From JAOTVV01 sp039591075 (lineage in GTDB: Bacteria > Gemmatimonadota > Gemmatimonadetes > Gemmatimonadales > GWC2-71-9): a stretch of 64,000 nucleotides of DNA. Below, piece by piece: positions 34,115 through 41,849 of the stretch; the stretch's first letter is position 1; each line of letters opens with the position of its first letter. The position numbers and the translations under genes were made by a program. The notes beneath the pieces are model-generated. The model was not told where the DNA came from and searched no databases. It saw only the letters and a program-made list of their open reading frames with translations. The DNA lies in the NCBI GenBank assembly GCA_039591075.1, contig JBDHEI010000009.1:1-64000 (forward strand). Reading direction: 5' to 3'.

Positions 34115-35410
34115 TCAGTAGGTCTCGTGCTTGTGCGGACCCATTGCCCAGACCACTTGGAGGAGCGCAGTGTGGCTCGCCTCCAGTCCACGGGGCTTCA
34201 CGAGGTTGTATTGCAGTCGGATGCGCACCCACTCGCTCTGCCACCACGACACACTGGGCACTAGCTGTACGATGCTGGGCCCGGAGCCATATCCGTCGAG
34301 GTAGTCGGCTCGCACGCCCAGCACCCATCGCGGACCGGTGCGATAGCTCACCTGTCCGTAGCCACCGTGCCCGGTCTCGACCACGCCGTCGATCTCCTGC
34401 CGAGCGACGTACCACTCCGACTTGACCAGCAGCTCGCGAAACCGTGCGCGGCCGCGGGGGACCCATCGCAATGCTAGGTCGGTGCCCAGCACGCGGGAGT
34501 CGAGCAGGATCTCGTCGTTCCCTCCCCAGACGCCCGACGCGCCGAGCTGGACATAACTCCCACTCCCCACATCCCAGAAGCTCTGAAACCGTCCGAGCAG
34601 GCTGAGGTCGTTTCCGTCGGCAAACAGCGCCTCGTTGGTCGCCTGCGTGACCTCGACGGCGAGGGTCTGCGTCGCGGGGCCAAAAGCGAGTGTCGGTGAC
34701 GCGAGCGACACCCCCGGCTGGATGAGCCCGTCTTCGCCGAGAAACACGACGGCCGCCAGTGGGCGATCGACTTCGAACAGGGCGTGCGTGTGCCAGCGAT
34801 TGTAGAGACCGATGTCCTGACGAAACTTCCCGGCCTTGAGTCCCAGCGCCCCCGGCAGTCCCACCCAGTAGAGGTAGCCTTCCTCGATCTCGAATCCGCC
34901 GTGCGCTTCCTCGGCGGTCGCGTCGTTGGGGGCGGTACCCGCGATCTCGAGCTCTTCCTCGCGGGTCACGAAGATCTTGGTGCGTGTGTACGGATCCAAG
35001 GCGGACTGGAACGAAAACTCGAACTCGCGGGGGATGGCCCGGCGCTCGTTCTCCGTCCCGGCCGGAGCGGCGAAGCTGCCGACGAAGTCGCCGGTCACGC
35101 TGATCTCGGGATTCAGGAGCTGGAGATTCCGGGTGCGACTCTCCTGACCCGCGGCGGTGTCGGCCTGGGCAGCCGGGTCGCCGGCCGCCCGGCGAGCTGC
35201 GTCCCGGAGAGCGGCGAGTTCGTTCGCGACCGGGGTCGTGTCGCTGCCGCCGCGTGTCAGCCGCTCTAAGACCCGTTCGAGCGAGTCGAGGCGCGCCTTG
35301 AGCCGCTCGATTTCGGCCTTGAGCGTGTCAGCTGGGGGACCCCGTTCTTGAGCCGTCATCGGAGCGGCAAGGCCCACGAGCAGCAGCATGATTCCAAACG
35401 GTATTCGCAT
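34115..35410 (-). CDS. porin-like outer-membrane protein with N-terminal coiled coil
   Basis: A 431-residue exported protein: signal peptide to about residue 20, a coiled coil of about 40 residues (LKAEIERLKARLDSLERVLERL) and then a long beta-barrel region with alternating strands, beginning PEISVTGDFVGSF and ending in RLQYNLVKP...HTALLQVVWAMG. Coiled coil plus barrel resembles trimeric porin-type proteins. The last residues are His-rich (PHKHETY), a possible metal-binding tail. The start at 35410 has GGAG 4 bases upstream. Its position just before the metal-binding protein gene suggests that it admits metal ions or metal chelates across the outer membrane. Confidence 0.8.
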   Translation of the reverse strand: MRIPFGIMLLLVGLAAPMTAQERGPPADTLKAEIERLKARLDSLERVLERLTRGGSDTTPVANELAALRDAARRAAGDPAAQADTAAGQESRTRNLQLLNPEISVTGDFVGSFAAPAGTENERRAIPREFEFSFQSALDPYTRTKIFVTREEELEIAGTAPNDATAEEAHGGFEIEEGYLYWVGLPGALGLKAGKFRQDIGLYNRWHTHALFEVDRPLAAVVFLGEDGLIQPGVSLASPTLAFGPATQTLAVEVTQATNEALFADGNDLSLLGRFQSFWDVGSGSYVQLGASGVWGGNDEILLDSRVLGTDLALRWVPRGRARFRELLVKSEWYVARQEIDGVVETGHGGYGQVSYRTGPRWVLGVRADYLDGYGSGPSIVQLVPSVSWWQSEWVRIRLQYNLVKPRGLEASHTALLQVVWAMGPHKHETY

Positions 35411-35493
35411 CGCACTCCAGCAAAGAGTGGTGTGTTCCAACAACGAGATATGGGATTGGGCCGCCGCGTGGCTCCGTGGTCGACGTGCGACCG

Positions 35494-35835
35494 CTACGCT
35501 AGGGGCGGGGCTCGAACAGCATTCTGCCGAACCCGATAGCGGGCGGTGACCGGAGCGGCCTGGGACGGCGTTTGGTGGACGGTGCCGGGTGCAAGAGCAG
35601 CTCGCACGGAGGTGGTCGGGAGCAGTGCGGTCAGGACCGTGGTGGCGAACGTACATCCGTCGCCCCCGTGCAGCACGGGGCATGCCTGGGTATGGCCGGT
35701 CTCCACCGAGGCTTGCGACCGGAGGACTTCCGTCCGGGCGTGGAGCGGCGGTAGGCAGGTGATCGCTGCGAGATACGCGATCAGTGCCACTGCCCGCGCG
35801 CCGCGGCAGCGGCGTTTCTGGAGCCGGGTGGCCAT
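35494..35835 (-). CDS. small exported Cys/His-containing protein of unknown function (113 aa)
   Basis: A 113-residue protein with a basic N-terminus and a hydrophobic signal (AVALIAYLAAITCLPPLHA). The mature part contains a compact Cys/His motif, TGHTQACPVLHGGDGC, that could bind a metal, followed by a hydrophobic stretch and a basic tail. A TATACT hexamer on the minus strand (35846-35841) lies just upstream of the ATG, which would give an almost leaderless mRNA. It stands immediately upstream of the metal-uptake genes on the same strand. I do not recognise the family; reality as a gene is likely, not certain. Confidence 0.5.
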   Translation of the reverse strand: MATRLQKRRCRGARAVALIAYLAAITCLPPLHARTEVLRSQASVETGHTQACPVLHGGDGCTFATTVLTALLPTTSVRAALAPGTVHQTPSQAAPVTARYRVRQNAVRAPPLA

Positions 35836-35871
35836 GCAAAAGTATAGCACCTGACGCGGTCCCGAGTTCCG

Positions 35872-36954
35872 TCAGCGTTGTACCAAGTCGCGAAGGATGC
35901 GACCCACCTGATCGTTGCCCAGCAGCCCGTGGAACCGATCGGCCTCCGGCCCACTAGCGAACAAGGGGAGCAGTCCCGCCGTGTGTCCGGTGGTGGTATA
36001 GCGCAGGATGGGGGCACCGGTGCTGTCCACTTGGACGGTGAGTCCACCCGTCTCGTGGTCCCCAGTCACGATGATCAGGGTCTCGGGGTGACGGCGCTGG
36101 TACGCGACCGCGACGGCGATGGCCTCGTTGAAGGCCAGCATCTCGGCTGCGAGAACATCGAACCCCTGATTCCGGTGTGCCTGCGTGTCGGTCTCTTCGT
36201 TCTCGACCATGAGGAAGAATCCGTTCGGCTCCCGATCGAGGATCGCGATGGACGTCCGGGTCATCGCAGCCAGCGACGGCGCGCGCTCCGGCGCCAAGGC
36301 CATGTCGCCCTCGGCGAACAGACCCAGGAGTAACTCCACGGTGTCGGGCCGAAGATGCTGGAGCTCCTCGGCCGTTTCGACATAGGTGTAACGTTGGCGC
36401 ATGGCGGCGAGGGCCGTCTCTGCACCGTCCGCCGGAGCGAGGGCGAATATCTCCCGTCCGCCACCGAGCAGCACCGTGACGTGCTGAGCGGCCATCTGAC
36501 GTGCCACTTCGAGATGGTCCCGTGCGGGATAGTGCGTCGAGAAGGCGGCGGGGGTCGCATCGGTGAGCCGCGTGGTTGTCACCAGGCCCGTCGCCATCCC
36601 TCGCGCCTGGGCGATCTCGAGCACGGTGGTGCGTGGCGCCGAGTCGGGGCCAAGGCTGAGCGCGCCCATGACTGACCGCTCGCCGGTGGCCAACGCGCTC
36701 GCCGCCTGGGCACTTTCCGTGACGAGGTGGTTCCACCCCCGCACATCGACTAATCCAAGGGTCGTGAAGCGGTTCACTACCAGGTCGGGGACCGCGATGC
36801 GAGCAATAGCCCAGTGCCCGGCGCCGGCACCGTCCGCAATGAACAGAATGATCTTGGATGGCCTATCCGCGAGCGGCCGGTGCGCAGCCGGCGCGCACGA
36901 CGAGGCGAAGAGGCTCAGTCCCACCACACCCACCATCCACCGCGATTTCAGCAT
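35872..36954 (-). CDS. alkaline phosphatase (PhoA family) lipoprotein
   Basis: A 360-residue periplasmic or cell-surface phosphomonoesterase. A lipobox-like ASSC follows the signal. Active-site elements are FIADGAGAGHW (first metal Asp), the nucleophile Ser in VTESAQAA, TTTRLTDATPAAF, the Glu-Asp-His set in VENEETDTQAH, GDHETGG and GHTAGL. The residue before the nucleophile is Glu where most family members have Asp. The protein is shorter than E. coli PhoA because insert regions are small. The ATG at 36954 is preceded by GGAGG with an 8-base spacer. It is divergent from the exported SurE gene, 103 bp away. Confidence 0.92.
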   Translation of the reverse strand: MLKSRWMVGVVGLSLFASSCAPAAHRPLADRPSKIILFIADGAGAGHWAIARIAVPDLVVNRFTTLGLVDVRGWNHLVTESAQAASALATGERSVMGALSLGPDSAPRTTVLEIAQARGMATGLVTTTRLTDATPAAFSTHYPARDHLEVARQMAAQHVTVLLGGGREIFALAPADGAETALAAMRQRYTYVETAEELQHLRPDTVELLLGLFAEGDMALAPERAPSLAAMTRTSIAILDREPNGFFLMVENEETDTQAHRNQGFDVLAAEMLAFNEAIAVAVAYQRRHPETLIIVTGDHETGGLTVQVDSTGAPILRYTTTGHTAGLLPLFASGPEADRFHGLLGNDQVGRILRDLVQR

Positions 36955-37057
36955 CACATTGCCTCCGCTGCCTCGAAGCTGTTCATTTGTCTCATGGTAC
37001 GGCCCGGCTGCCGCCGGTACGCCGTTTCACCACCGCACTCCACTTGGGAAGGTTGGC

Positions 37058-37897
37058 ATGATCAGACGGCTCTCCTCCGTCCTCCTCGCGGCACTGGTTC
37101 TCATACCCGTGACCGTCGGACTCGCGCAAGAGGCTCCGCGACTTCGGATCCTGGTCGTCAACGACGACGGGTACCAGGCTCCCGGGCTGGTGGCGCTCGT
37201 CGATTCGCTGGTTCCCATCGCCGAGGTCATCGTCGTGGCGCCGCTCGAGCAGCAGAGCGGAACCGGACACGGGATCACCTATCGCGAGCCGATCAAAGTG
37301 CTGGAGTTCGGCAACCGCTACGCCCTTCCATGGTACGCCATCGATGCCAAGCCCGCGACCTGCGTGCGGCTGGCGCTGACCGTCTTGATGGATTCCCTCC
37401 CCCCGGATCTCGTGGTGTCGGGCATCAACACCGGCGACAACGTCGGGGCGTCGGCGTGGATCTCGGGGACGGTGGCAGCCGCCCGCGAGGGGGCGCTCAA
37501 CGGCATCCCGGCGATCGCCGTCTCCGTGGGCGTTGGATCGCATCAGGACTACGAAATCGCTGCCGGCTATGCCCGCCAACTGGTCGAACGGCTTCGCGCC
37601 CTCGGCAAGATCGCCCCGCCGCTCCTCCTGAACGTGAATGTGCCGGCCGGTGGCCCTGCCGGCATCAAGGTCGCACCCATGAGCCTCGTTCTCGGCGAGC
37701 AGGCTTACGATCGCCGGTACACGCCGCGCGGGCAGCTCTACTTCTGGGATGCGTGGTCGCCGCCCGAAGGCGAGGCCGTCGAGGGAAGCGATCACTATTG
37801 GTTCAGCCGCGGCTACGTGACGGTCACGCCGCTCCGGATCGATCAGACGGATACATCTGAGCTGCCGATCTTGGAGCAGGGGCTCAACCGGAAGTAG
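37058..37897 (+). CDS. surE: SurE family 5'/3'-nucleotidase with signal peptide
   Basis: A 279-residue enzyme that dephosphorylates nucleoside monophosphates (and exopolyphosphate in some members). The SurE core starts at about residue 27 with RILVVNDDGYQAPGL, followed by APLEQQSGTGHGIT, VVSGINTGDNVG, ISGTVAAAREG and a C-terminal GYVTVTPLRID. Typical SurE proteins are cytoplasmic and start at this core, but here a clear Sec signal (SVLLAALVLIPVTVGLAQ) precedes it, so the enzyme should act in the periplasm. The ATG at 37058 has GGGAAGG upstream and all of the signal is in frame. Divergent to it is an alkaline phosphatase gene. Confidence 0.93.
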   Translation: MIRRLSSVLLAALVLIPVTVGLAQEAPRLRILVVNDDGYQAPGLVALVDSLVPIAEVIVVAPLEQQSGTGHGITYREPIKVLEFGNRYALPWYAIDAKPATCVRLALTVLMDSLPPDLVVSGINTGDNVGASAWISGTVAAAREGALNGIPAIAVSVGVGSHQDYEIAAGYARQLVERLRALGKIAPPLLLNVNVPAGGPAGIKVAPMSLVLGEQAYDRRYTPRGQLYFWDAWSPPEGEAVEGSDHYWFSRGYVTVTPLRIDQTDTSELPILEQGLNRK

Positions 37898-37938
37898 TCG
37901 CCCGCGGCCGAGCGCTGCGCCGCCGACGCGATCGGCCA

Positions 37939-38592
37939 TCAGAACGGTGTCCCGAATGCCTCGTCCGAGAGCAGGGGCACGAAGCGGCACGCGCCGGCCC
38001 GCGTGGTGCGGAACCCTCCGGCGGTGCGCTCGATGATGGTGAGGTCCTGCAGGGCGCGATCGCCGATCGGGACGACGAGGCGGCCACCCTCATCGAGCTG
38101 GTCGAGCAGTGGCCTGGGTGCGCTCGGCGCTGCCGCTGCCACAACGATAGCATCGTACGGGGCCGCTTCGGGGCATCCGCGCGCGCCGTCACCCACGATG
38201 AGTGTCACGTTATCGATCCCCAGCCGACACAGGCGCGCGGCGGCCTGCTCTGAGAGCGAGGCCAGGCGCTCCACACTCCACACGTGTTTGGCGAGCTTGG
38301 CGAGGATCGCCGTCTGATAGCCGGAGCCCGTCCCCACGTCGAGCACGACGGACCGCCTCGTTACCCGGGCAGCCTGCGTCATGAGCGCCACGATGTAGGG
38401 CTGTGAGATCGTCTGGTCGTACCCGATGGGGAGCGGACCATCGTCGTACGCACGCTCGCGGAAATGCTCGGGGACGAACTGCTCGCGTGGGATGGCGGCC
38501 ATCGCTGCCAGGACGCGACGGTCCGAGATGTCCCGGGCGGCCAGGTGCCGCCTGAGCATGGTACGAACCGCCTGGGATCGGGTGTGGGCCAC
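37939..38592 (-). CDS. pcm: protein-L-isoaspartate O-methyltransferase
   Basis: A 217-residue cytoplasmic repair enzyme that methylates L-isoaspartyl residues in damaged proteins using S-adenosylmethionine. Family motifs are VPEHFRERAYDDGPLPIGYDQTIS (substrate loop), VLDVGTGSGYQTAILAKL (SAM-binding motif I), SVERLASLSEQAA and GGRLVVPIG. The GTG at 38592 gives the usual N-terminal helix (TRSQAVRTMLRRHL); an ATG at 38559 would shorten it by 11 residues. It converges with surE, its classical operon partner in E. coli, 41 bases apart. Confidence 0.9.
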   Translation of the reverse strand: MAHTRSQAVRTMLRRHLAARDISDRRVLAAMAAIPREQFVPEHFRERAYDDGPLPIGYDQTISQPYIVALMTQAARVTRRSVVLDVGTGSGYQTAILAKLAKHVWSVERLASLSEQAAARLCRLGIDNVTLIVGDGARGCPEAAPYDAIVVAAAAPSAPRPLLDQLDEGGRLVVPIGDRALQDLTIIERTAGGFRTTRAGACRFVPLLSDEAFGTPF

Positions 38593-38677
38593 GGCTCCTC
38601 GAGACGAGACGACCGATCTGTTCCGCGGAAGATATCCTTTTGGATTCACACCTGCAGAAGAGCCGGGCGCCGCCCGA

Positions 38678-39802
38678 CTACGCGGCGATACTCTTCGGAA
38701 ACCGTGCCACCGCGAGCCGCAGGACGGCAACGGCGATAACCGCAAGCGCGACGTATTGGGGCCAGAGTGTCGCCAGTCCCTCGCCCTTGAGAAATACCGC
38801 GCGAATGATTTCGAGAAAGTGGCGCACGGGGTTGAGCAGGGTCACCCAACGAAACACCGTCGGCATGCTCTCGATGGGGTAGAAGAACCCGGACAGGATG
38901 ATAGCCGGTTGCAGGAAGAGAAACATTGACATGAAGGCTTCCTGTTGGGTGCGCGAGATCGTCGAGATGAGGAGCCCAACCGCGAGCCCCGACAGGATGT
39001 ACAATAGCGCTGCCAGAAACAGGGTAGGTGGGAATCCCCGAATCGGGATATCGAACCAGAATACGGCGATGAGGGCGATGGCCGTGAGGTCGATCACGCC
39101 GACAACGGCGACCGGAAGCGTCTTGCTCAACATGAGCTCCTGGTGGGTGAGCGGGCTCACCACCAGCTGGTCCAGAGTGCCGAACTCCCGTTCCCGGACG
39201 ACGGCGAGGGACGTGAGCAGCAGGCACATCAGCATGATGATCACGCCGACCACCGCCGGCACGTTGTAGACGCGACTCTCGAGATTGGGGTTGTACCACG
39301 CGCGCGTGCGGAGCTCGATGCCGCCGGAGGGCAGGGCACCTCGTTGGCGTGCGCGCTCGAGCGCGAAGCGCTGGACGATGCGTTGCGCATAGCCCTGCGC
39401 CACGGTGGCACTGTTTGATTCGGCCCCGTCGAGGATCAGTTGGATACTGGTTCCCCCGGCCGCCAGGTCTCTAGCGAACCCCTTGGGGATCTCGATCCCC
39501 ACGAGTGCGTCACCGTGATCCAGGGCCCGCACCAGATCGAGCGGTCGTTCCGACCTCTTCACTACCTCGAAGTACCCGGTGGCGCGAAACGCGTCGACCA
39601 GCTCCCGCGATTCCAGGGTCCGATCGTGGTCGATCAGAAACGTGGCGGTCGATCGAATGTCGGTGTTCACCGCGTAGCCGAACATGAGAAGCTGGATCAC
39701 GGGTGCGACGAAGATGACCGCCCGGGTCCGGGGATCCCGGAACAGCTGGCGGAACTCCTTTCGCACCATCTCGCGGATCCGCATCGGTGAGGGGAGGGTC
39801 AC
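38678..39802 (-). CDS. ABC-2 type efflux permease (YbhS/YbhR-like), second copy
   Basis: A 374-residue inner-membrane permease of the ABC-2 family: an N-terminal membrane segment, a periplasmic domain of about 140 residues (with DGAESNSATVAQGYAQRIV) and five further spans at the C-terminus, including GTLDQLVVSPLTHQELMLSK. The GTG at 39802 is preceded by GGAG with a 5-base spacer and overlaps the stop of the paralogous permease gene (GTGA), which decides the start over an ATG at 39784. It is the last gene of the tetR-led efflux operon and probably forms a heterodimer with its neighbour. Confidence 0.92.
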   Translation of the reverse strand: MTLPSPMRIREMVRKEFRQLFRDPRTRAVIFVAPVIQLLMFGYAVNTDIRSTATFLIDHDRTLESRELVDAFRATGYFEVVKRSERPLDLVRALDHGDALVGIEIPKGFARDLAAGGTSIQLILDGAESNSATVAQGYAQRIVQRFALERARQRGALPSGGIELRTRAWYNPNLESRVYNVPAVVGVIIMLMCLLLTSLAVVREREFGTLDQLVVSPLTHQELMLSKTLPVAVVGVIDLTAIALIAVFWFDIPIRGFPPTLFLAALLYILSGLAVGLLISTISRTQQEAFMSMFLFLQPAIILSGFFYPIESMPTVFRWVTLLNPVRHFLEIIRAVFLKGEGLATLWPQYVALAVIAVAVLRLAVARFPKSIAA

Positions 39803-40914
39803 GCAAGCTCCTTCCGAAACACGCCGATCGCCATGGCCAGGCCGGCAACGGCGAAGACCACCATGGCGAGGGCATCTTCCCAGAGCACCGACGCCCCCAC
39901 GCCCTTGAGCAGGATGCCCTTGGTCACGGCCACGTAGTAGCGGGCCGACACGACATAGCTCAATCCCTGGAGCACGATGGGCATCGTTGCGAGGGTGAAG
40001 ATGAAGCCGGAGAGGAGGAGCGCCGGGAGAAACGTGGCGAGCATGGCGACCTGCGTGGCGAGCACCTGCGACTTGACCGCTGCTGAGATGAAGATTCCCA
40101 GGCCGAGAGACCCGATGAGGAACAGTAGCGACAACAGTCCGAGGAGCAGCAGGTTGCCGCGAAACGGGACGCCAAAGAGCACGACGCCCACCAAGAGCGC
40201 CAGCGCCACATCGAAGAGCCCGATCGCCACATAGGGGACGAGCTTGCCTATGACGATCTCCAGGCGGTGCACGGGGGTGGCCGCGAGCTGCTCCATCGTG
40301 CCCCGTTCCCATTCACGGGCAATCGTGAGTGCAGTGAGCATCGCCGCGATGATGGACATGATGACAGCGATCAAGCCGGGAACGATCATGTTGCGGCTCT
40401 CGAGCGTCTCGTTGTACCAGACTCGCGACTCCGCCGTCACCGGTAGGGTGACGCGTCGTCCGCGGGCGACGGCCCGGGTGGAGTAGCCGCTCACGATCGC
40501 CTCCGCGTAGTTCTGGGCGATGGTTGCGGAGTTCGCGTCGGCCCCATCCAGCAGCGCCTGGACGACGGCCCCGCGGCCCGAGGCCAGGTCGGCGGCGAAG
40601 GTCGGCGGGACGATTAGAACGAGACGCACGGCGCTCGACCCCAATGCCCGGTCGGCCTCGGCGGGTGTCTCCAGATGCTCTACCACGGAGAAGTACCCGG
40701 ACCCCGCAAACGACTCGATGAGTTCCCGGCTCTCCGGCGTGCGACTCTGGTCCAGGACGGCCATCCGGATGTTCCGAATGTCGAACGAGATGGCGTAACC
40801 GAAGAGGACGAGGAGCACGAGCGGGAGGATGAACGCGAGGTACAGGCTCCGCGCGTCGCGCCGGAGCTGCAAGAGCTCCTTGCGACTGATGGCGAGCAGA
40901 CGGGTGAGACTCAT
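39799..40914 (-). CDS. ABC-2 type efflux permease (YbhS/YbhR-like), first copy
   Basis: A 371-residue permease paralogous to the next gene: N-terminal span (LYLAFILPLVLLVLFGYAI), a periplasmic domain with DGADANSATIAQNYAEAIV, and a C-terminal set of spans including REWERGTMEQLAATPV, the family hallmark. Overlaps at both ends (ATGA with the ATPase, GTGA with the second permease) show translational coupling. Together with two ATPase genes, the membrane fusion protein and TolC it should form a tripartite exporter for drugs or other hydrophobic compounds. Confidence 0.92.
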   Translation of the reverse strand: MSLTRLLAISRKELLQLRRDARSLYLAFILPLVLLVLFGYAISFDIRNIRMAVLDQSRTPESRELIESFAGSGYFSVVEHLETPAEADRALGSSAVRLVLIVPPTFAADLASGRGAVVQALLDGADANSATIAQNYAEAIVSGYSTRAVARGRRVTLPVTAESRVWYNETLESRNMIVPGLIAVIMSIIAAMLTALTIAREWERGTMEQLAATPVHRLEIVIGKLVPYVAIGLFDVALALLVGVVLFGVPFRGNLLLLGLLSLLFLIGSLGLGIFISAAVKSQVLATQVAMLATFLPALLLSGFIFTLATMPIVLQGLSYVVSARYYVAVTKGILLKGVGASVLWEDALAMVVFAVAGLAMAIGVFRKELA

Positions 40915-41849
40915 CCGACCGGCGCGCCTCCCTCCCGTCGCACCAGCGCCACGAACACGTCTTCAAGGGACGGCGGAATCATCTCGAGCGCCTCGCATGC
41001 CAGCCCCGCCGAGCGGAGCACCCGCGGGACCTCGTCCATGGCCCGATCGCGATCGCGGACGAGCAGGTGCACGGCCCGTCCGAACATGGCCGCCTCCAGG
41101 ACGACCGGGTGTTCGCGCAGCGCCTCCACTGCGCGCGCCGGATTGTCCGTTCGGAGCTCGAGGAGAGGCTCCTGCACCGCTTCTCTGAGACGATCGGGAC
41201 GGTCGAGCGCGATGAGCCGGGCCCGGTTCATCAAGGCCAACCGATGGCAGTACTCCGCCTCCTCCATGTAATGGGTGCTGACGAACACGGTGGTGCCGGC
41301 CTCCGCAAACTCGTAAATCAGGTCCCAGAAGTTGCGCCGGGACACGGGGTCGACACCGGACGTCGGCTCGTCGAGAAAGAGGATTGGTGGCTCGTGGAGG
41401 ACGGCGCATCCCAGTGCCAGCCGTTGCTTCCATCCCAATGACAGCTCGCCGGTCACGCGCGTCCGATGGTGAGACAGGCCAGCCATCTCGAGAATCCAGT
41501 CGCGCCGAGCGGTGAGCCGGGCTCCCGTCACGCCGTAGAGACCGCCGAACAAGCGGATGTTCTCCTCGACGGTGAGATCGGCGTAGAGCGAGAACTGCTG
41601 CGACATGTATCCCAGATTGCGCTTGACGACAGCGACCTCGCGGGCCACGTCGTGTCCGGCGACGATCGCCTGCCCATCGGTCGGTCGCAACAGACCGGTG
41701 AGCATTTTGATGGTCGTCGTCTTGCCGGCGCCGTTCGGGCCCAAGAAGCCGAAAATCTCTCCTTCCGCGACATCGAACGACACGCGGTCCACCGCGACGA
41801 AGTCGCCGAACGTGCGGGTGAGCGATCGAACGGAGACGGCGTCAGGCAT
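40911..41849 (-). CDS. ABC transporter ATP-binding protein (equivalent to C-terminal half of YbhF)
   Basis: A 312-residue cytoplasmic ATPase. Walker A is FLGPNGAGKTT near residue 38, the Q-loop is MSQQFSLY, Walker B is ILFLDEPTSGVDP and the H-loop is VSTHYMEEAE. The signature is the degenerate LSLGWKQR instead of LSGGQ, as in the C-terminal ATPase half of YbhF. A C-terminal extension of about 80 residues follows. It overlaps the end of the other ATPase gene by 8 bases in another frame, so a protein that is fused in E. coli is here two coupled polypeptides. Confidence 0.93.
   Translation of the reverse strand: MPDAVSVRSLTRTFGDFVAVDRVSFDVAEGEIFGFLGPNGAGKTTTIKMLTGLLRPTDGQAIVAGHDVAREVAVVKRNLGYMSQQFSLYADLTVEENIRLFGGLYGVTGARLTARRDWILEMAGLSHHRTRVTGELSLGWKQRLALGCAVLHEPPILFLDEPTSGVDPVSRRNFWDLIYEFAEAGTTVFVSTHYMEEAEYCHRLALMNRARLIALDRPDRLREAVQEPLLELRTDNPARAVEALREHPVVLEAAMFGRAVHLLVRDRDRAMDEVPRVLRSAGLACEALEMIPPSLEDVFVALVRREGGAPVG

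Noticed and set aside
41842..41849. Frameshift error splitting one YbhF-like gene
   Set aside because: The upstream protein ends at a normal place and the downstream gene has its own ATG and complete ATPase domain, so natural fission with coupling is more likely; read data would settle it.
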